Origin: CALXQW01 sp031553045
GTDB taxonomy: Bacteria; Verrucomicrobiota; Verrucomicrobiia; Opitutales; Intestinicryptomonadaceae
Direction: 5' to 3'
DNA: 64,000 bases
Assembly (NCBI GenBank): GCA_031553045.1
Contig: JAVBLZ010000011.1
Coordinates: 62,001 to 126,000, forward strand
Part shown: positions 42,945 through 51,556 of the stretch, piece after piece
Layout: every line of letters starts with the position of its first letter
Numbering within the stretch: position 1 is the first letter of the stretch
Made by a program: the position numbers and the translations under genes
The notes under the pieces: model-generated
The model's database searches: none
Told to the model about the DNA's origin: nothing
Seen by the model: the letters and a program-made list of their open reading frames with translations, nothing else

Positions 42945-43940
42945 CTAAATTTTTTTATATAATTTTTTTTCAATAGCGCCAAGCAGCTTTGGCAGAAATT
43001 CTGTAAGATTTGTGTTTTTTACGCTGAAGCCCGCCGCCGCCTTATGTCCGCCGCCGCCGAAAATGCCGGCAATTTCATTGACGCAAAGACTTTGGTCTTT
43101 GGCGCGCAAAGAGCCTTTAAGGCCGTCTTCAAGCAGCTCAATAATTATGGCAATTTCTACGCCGTCTATGCTGCGTGCATAGTCAACCAAGCCGTCGGTG
43201 TCTTCTTTGGTAGAGCCGGTTCTTTCAAAGATATCTAAAGGCAATACGCCCATGCAGACCCTGCCGTCAAAGCGCATTTCCAAATTTTGCAGATAATATG
43301 CCAAGAGCTTCAGTTTGCCGAAGCGTTCACGCTGATAAAGCTCTTTGGCTACCAAAGCGGGGTCTGCGCCAAGCTCAACAAGTTTTGCCGCAATCTTAAA
43401 AGATTTAAGGGTTGTAGAGGCGGTTGTAAATTGCCTTGTATCTGTGGCAAGACCCATAAAAAGGCGGTCTGCGTTGATTTTTGAAATCCCAAGCCCCGCA
43501 TCCAAAAGAAGCCCCGCAATCATTTCGGCGGTGGCGCTTGCGGTGGTGTCTAAAATATTTACTTTCGCATAGGGCGCATTTGAAATGTGGTGGTCTATGC
43601 AAGCCAGAGGAAGCGGGAAGCGCTTTGAAAATTCTTCTCCGGTGCGCAGATAATCGGCGCAATCTACGGTTATTATTTCGTAAGAAGTGTCTGTAAAAGT
43701 CTTTGCGTCAAGCAGCGTTCTGCCGTGGGCAAAGTTCTCATAAAGATAGGGCAGGGTGTTGTTGTTTAAGCAAATAACGTCTGCAAACTTGCCGGTTTCA
43801 GAGAGCGCATCGGCAAGCGCAAATTGAGAGCTTATGCAATCGCCATCAGGCCTAAGATGGCCAATAACCGCAATTTTTTTGCCTTCCAAAGATTTTAGAA
43901 GTTCTTGAAAAATTTCTGAAAACTGAGGCAAAAACTTCAT
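42945..43940 (-). CDS. nrnA: Bifunctional oligoribonuclease/PAP phosphatase (DHH family)
   Basis: Degrades nanoRNA to mononucleotides and may hydrolyse pAp. About 331 residues. DHH phosphoesterase motifs: GHLRPDGDCISSQFAL, ITVDCAD, the signature CIDHHISN, and the DHHA1 part with GGGGHKAAAGFSV. The ATG at 43940 is taken; a TTG just upstream abuts the rbfA stop. It sits between rbfA and truB, its normal place. Confidence 0.93.
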   Translation of the reverse strand: MKFLPQFSEIFQELLKSLEGKKIAVIGHLRPDGDCISSQFALADALSETGKFADVICLNNNTLPYLYENFAHGRTLLDAKTFTDTSYEIITVDCADYLRTGEEFSKRFPLPLACIDHHISNAPYAKVNILDTTASATAEMIAGLLLDAGLGISKINADRLFMGLATDTRQFTTASTTLKSFKIAAKLVELGADPALVAKELYQRERFGKLKLLAYYLQNLEMRFDGRVCMGVLPLDIFERTGSTKEDTDGLVDYARSIDGVEIAIIIELLEDGLKGSLRAKDQSLCVNEIAGIFGGGGHKAAAGFSVKNTNLTEFLPKLLGAIEKKLYKKI

Positions 43941-43943
43941 CAA

Positions 43944-44330
43944 TTAGTCTTCGTTTTGGTCGGGATTGTCATCATCCTCGTCGGCAAGTGGGGATGTTTC
44001 ATCAAGCTCGTCAAGCAAATCCATAACCCGCATGCCTCTGGAAATAGAATTATCTAAAATAAAATTGAGCGCAGGAGTGTATTTTAAAATGACCTCTTTA
44101 CCCATTAAAAAGCGCAGTTCGTTGCGTATTGAAAGCAAGAATTTAAGCGCCTTTGCAGAATCTTCCCGAGAGCCCAAGACGGAAAAGTAAACGCTTGCGT
44201 TGCGCAAGTCCGGAGAGACGTCAACATCTGTGAGGGTTATATTGACGGACTCCGAGCGCCATCTGCTGTGCAGACAGTCGCTCAGGCATTGGCGCATAAG
44301 CTGACCGACTCTGATTTTGCGTTGGCTCAT
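43944..44330 (-). CDS. rbfA: Ribosome-binding factor A
   Basis: A 128-residue KH-like protein for 16S rRNA 5'-end maturation in late 30S assembly. RKIRVGQLMRQCLSD at the N-terminus, VDVSPDLRNASVYFSVLG and KYTPALNFILDNSISRGMRVMDLLDEL match the family. The tail is strongly acidic (DEDDDNPDQNED). Three bases after infB. Confidence 0.93.
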   Translation of the reverse strand: MSQRKIRVGQLMRQCLSDCLHSRWRSESVNITLTDVDVSPDLRNASVYFSVLGSREDSAKALKFLLSIRNELRFLMGKEVILKYTPALNFILDNSISRGMRVMDLLDELDETSPLADEDDDNPDQNED

Positions 44331-44333
44331 TTT

Positions 44334-46793
44334 TTAAAGGTCTGGGCGGATTTCAAGAATTTCAAAACACTCAATTATATCGCCGACTTGATAGTCGGAA
44401 AAGCCTGTTACGTTCATGCCGCATTCATAACCGGCGCGCACTTCGGAGGCGTCGTCTTTAAAGCGTTTAAGATCGCCAACTCTGCCCTTGGCAATTTCTT
44501 TGTCTTTGCGGAACACCCTTGCGAGTTTATCCCGCTTAATGATGCCTTCCGTAACCATACAACCCGCAACTTTGCCGCCCTTAGAAACGGCAAAGACCGC
44601 ACGCACTTCAGCCTGACCAAGCTTATTTTCTTTAAGCTCTGGGTCTAAGAGACCCTTCATGGCTTCACGCACCTGATTAATCAATTCGTAAATAATATTA
44701 TGGGTGAGTATATCGACATTTTTGTGCTTTGCCTGACCCGCAACGCCATTTTCCTGCTTTACGTTGAAGGCGACTATTGATGCGCCTGCGGTTGCCGCAA
44801 AATCAATGTCGTTTTTGGTTATGAGCCCGACACTTTGGTCTATGACTTCAAGCTTCACCTTGTCGCTTTTTATATCTAAAAGGCAAGCCGCCAAGGCTTC
44901 AACCGTGCCGGACACGTCAGACTTTACAACGCACTTAAAGACCTTCTGGTCTTTGCTTGCAATAGCCGCCATCAAGTCTTCAATGCTTGCGGGCTTTGCG
45001 ACATTTTCCGCAAGAGACTTCTTTTTGTTTTCAAGAATACGCTCATCGGTGAGCTTTCTTGCGGCTCTGTCATTTTCAACCTTTTCAAATTTTTCGCCGG
45101 CGTCCGGTGCGCCGGACCAACCCATGATTACAACGGGCGTACTTGGCAAGGCTTTATCAAGCTTGCCGCCCTTGTCGTCCAAGATGGCGCGCACTTTACA
45201 CCAATTTTCACCGCATACAAGCACATCGCCCTGTTTGAGTGTACCCGTCCTGATGATTGCGGTGGTTGTTGCACCCCTGCCCGGCTCAAGCTGGCTTTCT
45301 ATGATGTCGCCCTCTACATTGCGCTTGGGGTTTGCCTTAAGCTCCATAATTTCAGCCTGCAAAAGTACGAGGTCTAAAAGTTGGTCTATATTTGTCTTTT
45401 TAAGAGCCGATACCGCACAGCAAAGAGTTTCGCCACCCCAGTCTTCAGGGGCAATGTTGCGCTTTTGCATTTGTTGCTTAACCCTGTCTATATTTGCGCC
45501 CTTGGCATCCATCTTGTTGATTGCCACAACCACGGGCACGCCCGCTTTCTGGGCAAATGCAAGCGCCTCGTCTGTCTGCGGCATAAAGCCGTCATCTGCG
45601 GCAACAACAAGAATTGCAATGTCTGTAACATTTGCGCCTCTTTCACGCATTTTTGAGAACGCCGCATGGCCGGGAGTGTCAAGGAAAGTGAGTTTTTTGC
45701 CGTTTCTATCAACCTGATACGCCGCAGTATGCTGGGTTATGCCACCCGCTTCGCCGGCAACAACATTTGCGTTTCTGATGGAATCCATGAGCGTTGTCTT
45801 GCCGTGGTCAACATGGCCCAAGATAACAACAATAGGCGGTCTTTGCTCAAGATTTTTTGGGTCTTCTATCAAAGATGCCGCCTTCTTTTTGGCTTCTGCT
45901 GCGGCAATTTGCTGTTGCTGCTGTTCGCCCCTATGTTTGATATCCAGCGTAAAGCCGTGTCTTTCAGCAATTTTTAATGCGATAGATTCTTCCAAACTCA
46001 AGTTCATAGAGGCAAAGATGCCCATGTCCATAAGTTCAGAAATCAGCTTGAAAGGCTTTATGTCTATTAGTTTTGCAAAGTCCCTCAAAATGATTGGCGG
46101 CTTGATTTGCAAAGTTTTAAGACCCTTGTCTTTTGCATCGTCAATATCTTCAACCTTTGTGGCGGGTGTTGCCGGGGTTCTGGCAAAAGAAATTGGCGGA
46201 GGCGTATTCCTAGGCGGAATTGCCGGCGCAGGCTTGCTAACACGGATGTCAACAGAAGGCTCGGCAGTTTTTTCTATGCTTGGCTCAGACTTTACGATTT
46301 CAGGCGTTTTTAGAGGCGTGAAGGCCGCGGGCTGAGGCTTTGCGCTGGGCGGCACAAGCCTTGGCGGAACTGCCAAAGCGGGCTTTTTTGCAACGGGAAT
46401 TGGCGGTGTCGCCGGCGCAGACTTTTTGGCTTCTTCAAGTGGCGCTTGCGGCGCTACTGGTTCTGCCGCAATGGCTGCGGGGGCGGATTTTTCAGAGGCT
46501 TTTGCTTCCTCTATAGCCTTTTTTTCTTCCTCAACATCTTCCTGAGACTTAACTATTTTGACGGGTTTTTTAGGCTCATCATCTTTTATCTCAGGCTCAC
46601 TGGCGGTTTGCGTTTTCTGAGCGAGAAACTCTTTAACGTCTTTAGTGATTGCCTCGGCATAGAGGTCTGCGATGGCGTTTGAGGAGGTTTTAATATCCAA
46701 CCCATAAACATTATGACGCTGGTTGATAAACTCAATCAGGTCTTTACTTGGCATATCTAAATCTTTTGCCAGTGCGTGAATTCTTATACTCAT
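44334..46793 (-). CDS. infB: Translation initiation factor IF-2
   Basis: GTPase that brings initiator tRNA to the 30S subunit. 819 residues: N-terminal IF2_N-like helix-turn (1-50), a long Pro/Ala/Lys-rich linker (about 65-215), a second IF2_N-like segment (about 225-275), then the G domain with GHVDHGKTTLMDSIR (G1), DTPGHAAFSKMRERG (G3) and NKMDAKGAN (G4), followed by domains II-IV ending IIECFEILEIRPDL. It lies 46 bases after nusA as in most bacteria. Confidence 0.97.
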   Translation of the reverse strand: MSIRIHALAKDLDMPSKDLIEFINQRHNVYGLDIKTSSNAIADLYAEAITKDVKEFLAQKTQTASEPEIKDDEPKKPVKIVKSQEDVEEEKKAIEEAKASEKSAPAAIAAEPVAPQAPLEEAKKSAPATPPIPVAKKPALAVPPRLVPPSAKPQPAAFTPLKTPEIVKSEPSIEKTAEPSVDIRVSKPAPAIPPRNTPPPISFARTPATPATKVEDIDDAKDKGLKTLQIKPPIILRDFAKLIDIKPFKLISELMDMGIFASMNLSLEESIALKIAERHGFTLDIKHRGEQQQQQIAAAEAKKKAASLIEDPKNLEQRPPIVVILGHVDHGKTTLMDSIRNANVVAGEAGGITQHTAAYQVDRNGKKLTFLDTPGHAAFSKMRERGANVTDIAILVVAADDGFMPQTDEALAFAQKAGVPVVVAINKMDAKGANIDRVKQQMQKRNIAPEDWGGETLCCAVSALKKTNIDQLLDLVLLQAEIMELKANPKRNVEGDIIESQLEPGRGATTTAIIRTGTLKQGDVLVCGENWCKVRAILDDKGGKLDKALPSTPVVIMGWSGAPDAGEKFEKVENDRAARKLTDERILENKKKSLAENVAKPASIEDLMAAIASKDQKVFKCVVKSDVSGTVEALAACLLDIKSDKVKLEVIDQSVGLITKNDIDFAATAGASIVAFNVKQENGVAGQAKHKNVDILTHNIIYELINQVREAMKGLLDPELKENKLGQAEVRAVFAVSKGGKVAGCMVTEGIIKRDKLARVFRKDKEIAKGRVGDLKRFKDDASEVRAGYECGMNVTGFSDYQVGDIIECFEILEIRPDL

Positions 46794-46839
46794 TTGCTAT
46801 GTATTCGTTTTTGCGGATTGGTTTTGTTGCAGAAAAAAA

Positions 46840-48084
46840 TTATATGCTGCGGATTTTTTCCAGAATTTCTTGAGCTTCAGATTCCGTAAAGCCCATTTCA
46901 ATAAGGTCTGAATCTTCTACGCCTTCAAAAGCTTCGGCACTGTTGATGCCGTTGTTTGCAAGTATTACCGCCTGATTTTCAGTGAGGCTTGGCAATATGT
47001 TTGCAAGGCCGCTTGCCGCATTTTGCACACGGGCGGAAAGGTTTACTTCTTCGACGGTTTCCTTTGCAATATCAAGCTTCCAGCCCAATAGGCGTGAGGT
47101 TAATTTTGCGTTGGAGCCCCTCTTGCCTATGACCACAGACAAGTCTTCTTCGGCAACTTCAAAGTACATTTTCTTTTCTTGATAATCTACCTGAATATTC
47201 TTTGCCACGGCAGGCTTGATACATTCAATCAAAAGCTCTTTAGGGTCTGCAAAGTATTTGATAACGTCAATTTTTTCGCCGCCAAGTTCACGCACAATGC
47301 CTTTAACCCTAGAGCCGCCTGCGCCGACGCAAGCGCCGACGGGGTCTATATGCGGGTCTGTAGAGCTGACCGCAATCTTTGTGCGGTAACCGGGCTCACG
47401 AGCCATGGCGTCTATCTTTACGATATTTTCCGCCATTTCCGTAACTTCCAACTGGAACAGTCTTTGTACGAATTTGTAGCTGGCGCGGCTTAAAATAATT
47501 TCAGGGCCCCTGGGGGAATTGTCTATCTCCAGAAGCAGGCAGCGTATGCGCTCACCCGGTGCGTAATCTTCACTGGGGATGCTTTCACGCTTTGGCAAAA
47601 GTGCTTCCGCCTTGCCCAAATCTACAATCAGCGCACCCTTTTCGCGGCGGCGCACCGTACCGGTAACTATGTCGCCAACGACGTCTTTATAGTCGTCAAA
47701 AATTCTCTCTTTTTCAAACTGTCTGACCTTTTGGATTATGCTCTGATAAACGTTCTTGGCGGCAATGCGGCCAAGGTTGCTTAAGTCAATTTCCCTTTCA
47801 ACGACATCGCCAACCTTCGGGTTTTCAAGGTAGATTTTTGCCTTGTCAACGTGGATTTGGGTGGCAGGGTCTGCAACGCTGTCGGTAACTTCAAGCAAAG
47901 ACCAAGATTTAAGTGCGCCGTTTTTTGGGTTTATCTCTATCTTGAGGTTGTAGCCCGCCTGTGCACCCTTTGAAGCCGCATTGCGGATAGCTCCCGCAAT
48001 AGATTCAATCATGTCTTCACGCTTAATTTGTTTCTCTTTCTCCATGTACTCGAGAATTGCAAGAATTTCACTGCTGTTGCTCAT
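46840..48084 (-). CDS. nusA: Transcription termination/antitermination factor NusA
   Basis: Binds RNA polymerase and modulates pausing, termination and antitermination. 414 residues from ATG 48084, which has GGA eight bases upstream; the reading from 48117 would start inside the leader terminator. Order: N-terminal polymerase-binding domain (about 1-125), S1 domain (GDIVTGTVRRREKGALIVDLGKAEALLP), two KH domains (DPVGACVGAGGSRVKGI; VVIGKRGSNAKLTSRLLGW) and a C-terminal helix-hairpin-helix region. rimP, usually upstream, is absent. Confidence 0.96.
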   Translation of the reverse strand: MSNSSEILAILEYMEKEKQIKREDMIESIAGAIRNAASKGAQAGYNLKIEINPKNGALKSWSLLEVTDSVADPATQIHVDKAKIYLENPKVGDVVEREIDLSNLGRIAAKNVYQSIIQKVRQFEKERIFDDYKDVVGDIVTGTVRRREKGALIVDLGKAEALLPKRESIPSEDYAPGERIRCLLLEIDNSPRGPEIILSRASYKFVQRLFQLEVTEMAENIVKIDAMAREPGYRTKIAVSSTDPHIDPVGACVGAGGSRVKGIVRELGGEKIDVIKYFADPKELLIECIKPAVAKNIQVDYQEKKMYFEVAEEDLSVVIGKRGSNAKLTSRLLGWKLDIAKETVEEVNLSARVQNAASGLANILPSLTENQAVILANNGINSAEAFEGVEDSDLIEMGFTESEAQEILEKIRSI

Positions 48085-48114
48085 AATTTTTCCGTTTTTC
48101 GTTGAATGAATAGA

Positions 48115-48138
48115 CAAAAAAAGCGGGCATTAGCCCAC
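48115..48138 (-). terminator. Attenuator-like hairpin in the nusA leader
   Basis: On the minus strand GTGGGC-taat-GCCCGC forms a six-pair stem followed by TTTTTTT. It lies between the nusA promoter (48169-48199) and the nusA ATG, so it would terminate the leader transcript unless read through. Confidence 0.65.
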
Positions 48139-48168
48139 CCTTTCTGAGAGTTTTACTATTATTGCCTA

Positions 48169-48199
48169 TATATATGTATATAAGCCGCTCCCTTGTCAA
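48169..48199 (-). promoter_or_regulatory. Sigma-70-type promoter of the nusA operon
   Basis: -35 TTGACA (48199-48194) with -10-like CATATA (spacer 17) or TATATA (spacer 19) ending at 48169. It is located between the stop of the upstream exported-protein gene and the leader hairpin. Confidence 0.5.
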
Positions 48200-48238
48200 G
48201 CCCCAAAGCTTTCGCAAAAATCAGAGCGCAAAAGGCGC

Positions 48239-48913
48239 TCAAAGCTCTTGGGGGAGTTCAACTTCGGTGATGTTTTTTGCGTAGGTTATGACTTCTTTGC
48301 AGGTGAGTTTGTGCAAGACTTTAATTGACGCTTCAGTGTCCAAACCTTTTTTTGCGCCACGCATAATCACTTTTGCAACTGCGCCCGCAACTTCCTTTTT
48401 TTCATCGGTGCTAAGGCCCAGCATGGCAAAGGCAAGGCTCTCCTGGAAAGCCCTTTCGCTGGATGCGTCCAATTTTGAATCTTGCGGAAGATTTTTTAAG
48501 TAGGGTCTGGCAAGCTGCATAATTTCCACGGCGGTTTTATCTTGCAAGAGAGCCTTGAACTCTCTTAGCCCCTCGTCTTTTTTTGAGCCAAAATGATATA
48601 TCAACGCAAGGTACGACTTTTCAAAAACTCCTTGCAAAGTTGAATCTAAAGACGCCATCATGCCTATATAAGAAGTCTGTATAGATGCGTCTGTGGAGGC
48701 GTCGAACTTTAAGTCTGTCGGAGAAAAAACCATAGTCTTGACGCCGGATTTTTCGTTCATGGGGGCGATTCCGCCTTTGGGCACTTGAAGCGGCATTGGG
48801 TTTTCTCTTGAGCCAAGCGGCGGTGTGTTTTTTACTTCTTCCGCAAAGAGCGCAAGCGCAACAAAACCAAGAAATGTGCAAATGATTTTCTTCACGACAA
48901 CATAAAAAGCCAT
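48239..48913 (-). CDS. Exported protein of unknown function
   Basis: A 224-residue protein with a signal peptide; the region VVKKIICTFLGFVALALFAEE suggests that the GTG at its seventh codon could be the true start. The mature part is mainly helical (LALIYHFGSKKDEGLREFKALL, FQESLAFAMLGLSTDEKKEVAGAVAKVIMRGAKKG). I do not recognise the family. It stands between the nusA operon and a divergently oriented beta-helix gene. Confidence 0.7.
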   Translation of the reverse strand: MAFYVVVKKIICTFLGFVALALFAEEVKNTPPLGSRENPMPLQVPKGGIAPMNEKSGVKTMVFSPTDLKFDASTDASIQTSYIGMMASLDSTLQGVFEKSYLALIYHFGSKKDEGLREFKALLQDKTAVEIMQLARPYLKNLPQDSKLDASSERAFQESLAFAMLGLSTDEKKEVAGAVAKVIMRGAKKGLDTEASIKVLHKLTCKEVITYAKNITEVELPQEL

Positions 48914-49008
48914 GCAAGAAAAAATGTCAAAGTTTATTAGGTGTCAGACAAATCTCTTGCCAAGCGGCGGAATACTTAATTTTATTTTCAGCACACCTTT
49001 GAATTTTT

Positions 49009-50805
49009 ATGACTAAAAAACTTTTTCTTGGAACGCTTATTCTTTCCGCCGCCGCCTGCTTTGCCGAAACTTATTGGCAGGGCAAATACCCTAGGGCTTT
49101 GCCCTTGAGAGAGCTTGAATGTAAAAAAGTTATCTACGCAAAAGACTTTGGCGCAATCCCCGACGACGGCAAGTGCGATGCGTCCGCTTTGCAAAACGCT
49201 TTGGATGAGCTTACAAAAAATCAAAATGCAAAACTCGTCATAGAAAAGGGCGTCTATGACATAAGTTTTTCCCCCAAAGGCAAAGAGCGTGCGTTTTATA
49301 TTGAGCAAGCAAAGAATGTTCATATAGACGCCCAAGGCTCCACATTCCTGATTTCTGCGCCATTCTTAGGGCTTTTTACGGTTTATGAATCTGAAAACGT
49401 ATTGATAGAAAATATCATTTTAGATTACAAAATACTGCCGCATACCAGCGCACGCATAACAAGCATAGATAAAAAAAATCTCTCAATAAATGCGGAGGTT
49501 TTTAAAGACCACCCACGCTTGGACGCCGAAAATCTCCAAACTTCGGGCACGGGTTTTTTCATGGATTCCAAGATTGCCGGCAGACCAAAGACGGGCATGG
49601 CAAACGGCTATTCTTTAAGTAAGTTAGAGTATCTGGGCAAAACTGCCGAGGGTTTGGAAAGCTTCAAGGTTTTTTTTAAAGAGCTAAAGGAAATAGACTT
49701 TCTGGAAACGGGCGACGTATATACACGCACTTGCAAGCGCTCTGCCGCCGCATTTGGCGGAGGGTTTTTAAGGCAGGTTACTTTTAAAAATATTGACATA
49801 TATGCGTCCCCCGCAGGCGCTTTCACCGTCGGGCGTTCAGAGCTTGTCAACTTCATAAATTGCACAAATAAAATTAAAGAAGGCAGGTGGAAATCAACCA
49901 ATGCCGACGCATTTCACATTCCCAACAATAGGCAAGGCGTATGGATAGAAAACTGCCAAATAGAAGGCATTGCCGACGACTGCGTGAATATTTATCTTGT
50001 GCCGACATTTGCCGTTGAGCAGCCGGCTTTGGACACTTTGCGTATAGTGCCTAAAGGTTCAAAAAATGACAAACCTCTTGAACGTGGGGAGTTTTTTGTC
50101 GGCGATGAAGTGTTCTTTTTTAGAAGCAAAACAAATGTTATTTTTGACAGCGCACGTGTTGTAAGCGTTGATTATGCCACGGGTTTAGTAAAGTTTGACA
50201 AGGCTTTGGAAAATATAGATTTGGGTCTCGAAAAATCAAAATGCACAACAATTTACAACGCCTCAAACTCCAAGGGCAACGTGATAATAAATAGCGTATT
50301 TAAAAATTCAAAACGCTTTGGGCTCTTTATCAAGGCAACAGACGTATTGATAGAAAATAATTATTTTGAGGGCTTGTCATCTTCCGCAATCACCCTGCAC
50401 AATGAACCTGGATGGCCAGAAGGCTTGTTTTCACGCCGCATTGTGATACGGGGCAACAAATTTAAAGACAACGGCTTTGAGGAGCATTATGAGTTAAAGG
50501 GCGGCTGGCCCGGCGGCGCAATAACGTCTTTGGCGGCTGGCGCAAAATCTAAAACGCCATTCTATCTAAATTGCGATTTACTGATAGAAAATAATGAATT
50601 TCTATCTTGGAGGGGCAGGGCAATTTATCTGCGGGATACAAAAGATGTCGTAATTAAGAACAATAAAATCTGCGCCCCTACGCCGCCCTTAAGCGATAAA
50701 TTTAGGATAAACGCTTCCGCCTTTGCTTTTGAAAACTGCGCAAACATTGTTGCGGAAAACAACGCAAATCAAAGCGGCAATGAGACCTTGATAAGGGAAA
50801 AATAG
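49009..50805 (+). CDS. Secreted right-handed beta-helix hydrolase, GH110-like
   Basis: A 598-residue exported protein (signal MTKKLFLGTLILSAAACFA) built of short repeated coils: VIYAKDFGAIPDDGKCDASALQNAL begins the pectate-lyase-type fold, with NVLIENIILDY, GVWIENCQIEG and VLIENNYFEGL as rungs. TNADAFH (Asp300) and GIADDCVN (Asp323, Asp324) give an Asp triad with the 23/24-residue spacing I recall for GH110 alpha-1,3-galactosidases. GH28 or an uncharacterised epimerase are alternatives. It is a single gene with its own terminator, next to the rhaB-lutABC operon. Confidence 0.7.
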   Translation: MTKKLFLGTLILSAAACFAETYWQGKYPRALPLRELECKKVIYAKDFGAIPDDGKCDASALQNALDELTKNQNAKLVIEKGVYDISFSPKGKERAFYIEQAKNVHIDAQGSTFLISAPFLGLFTVYESENVLIENIILDYKILPHTSARITSIDKKNLSINAEVFKDHPRLDAENLQTSGTGFFMDSKIAGRPKTGMANGYSLSKLEYLGKTAEGLESFKVFFKELKEIDFLETGDVYTRTCKRSAAAFGGGFLRQVTFKNIDIYASPAGAFTVGRSELVNFINCTNKIKEGRWKSTNADAFHIPNNRQGVWIENCQIEGIADDCVNIYLVPTFAVEQPALDTLRIVPKGSKNDKPLERGEFFVGDEVFFFRSKTNVIFDSARVVSVDYATGLVKFDKALENIDLGLEKSKCTTIYNASNSKGNVIINSVFKNSKRFGLFIKATDVLIENNYFEGLSSSAITLHNEPGWPEGLFSRRIVIRGNKFKDNGFEEHYELKGGWPGGAITSLAAGAKSKTPFYLNCDLLIENNEFLSWRGRAIYLRDTKDVVIKNNKICAPTPPLSDKFRINASAFAFENCANIVAENNANQSGNETLIREK

Positions 50806-50833
50806 TCCCATACATTTAAAAAATATTAAACAA

Positions 50834-50863
50834 AAACTCCGGAAAACTCCGGAGTTTTTTTTT
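50834..50863. terminator. Intrinsic terminator after the beta-helix gene
   Basis: Inverted repeat ACTCCGG/CCGGAGT with flanking A-run and nine T residues, 28 bases after the stop codon; it may also serve lutC, which converges. Confidence 0.8.
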
Positions 50864-50953
50864 GCGCCCATTTAAAGCGTATGTTTAGAGAGCATCACAA
50901 GTTACGCAGTTTGTTTGGGACGTGCTCTAGAGAGCATTGAGCCGTTTAAGGCA

Positions 50954-51556
50954 TCAATCTACGCCCAATAATAAAGCCACTTGCAAGCCCGGTCCGTGCA
51001 CACCTTCAATAAGAATACCCTCAACATCGGCGGTTTTTGAAGGGCCCGCAATGAGAATCGTATAGGGGTTGTCCACAATGTTTTCAAAGGCTTGTGCAAT
51101 GGTTTGCTTTATTTCAGAAGGGTCTATCAGCGCAATGTGTATCCATGGGGCTATAGTTGCAAGCCTGTCTGAAGTGTCTTTATCTTTTAGAATTATCATT
51201 CCGCCCTCGCCTACTGCGCCCGAGGATGCCGTGATGGCAAAATCACATTCGTCGATATTTGCCCTGTCTATACGGTTTGTGATTTTAAACTCGTCTTGCA
51301 GATAAAAAGTATCGCCGAGTTTTTCGTCAATATAGCCGCACTTGCAATTATTTTCTTTAAGGAATTTCAAGAGGGCGTCTTTGCTTTTTAAGACTATGCC
51401 GCCGTTTGCGGTAAAATTACGCACAAATGCCTCAAGCGGCGTGCCAATGTTGCGGGGGTTGGATACCAACTGCACGCTGGAAAAATCTACAACGCCCGCA
51501 GTTTCAGGCTTTGTTTCAGACGCTCTCAAGCGTTTAAAGAAATCTACCTTATCCAT
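50954..51556 (-). CDS. lutC: Lactate utilization protein C (LUD domain)
   Basis: About 200 residues from ATG 51556, eight bases inside the end of lutB, giving translational coupling. The LUD-domain signature AITASSGAVGEGGMIILKD and the C-terminal IAGPSKTADVEGILIEGVHGP are clear. A longer reading from 51634 overlaps lutB by 86 bases and is unlikely. LutC works with LutA and LutB to oxidise L-lactate to pyruvate. Confidence 0.92.
   Translation of the reverse strand: MDKVDFFKRLRASETKPETAGVVDFSSVQLVSNPRNIGTPLEAFVRNFTANGGIVLKSKDALLKFLKENNCKCGYIDEKLGDTFYLQDEFKITNRIDRANIDECDFAITASSGAVGEGGMIILKDKDTSDRLATIAPWIHIALIDPSEIKQTIAQAFENIVDNPYTILIAGPSKTADVEGILIEGVHGPGLQVALLLGVD

Noticed and set aside
50880..50945. 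AGAGAGCAT direct repeats between lutC and the terminator as another solo element arm.
   Set aside because: The match to the MITE-like arms is limited to a few bases and does not extend into the conserved GCGGAC and GATTAAT parts.
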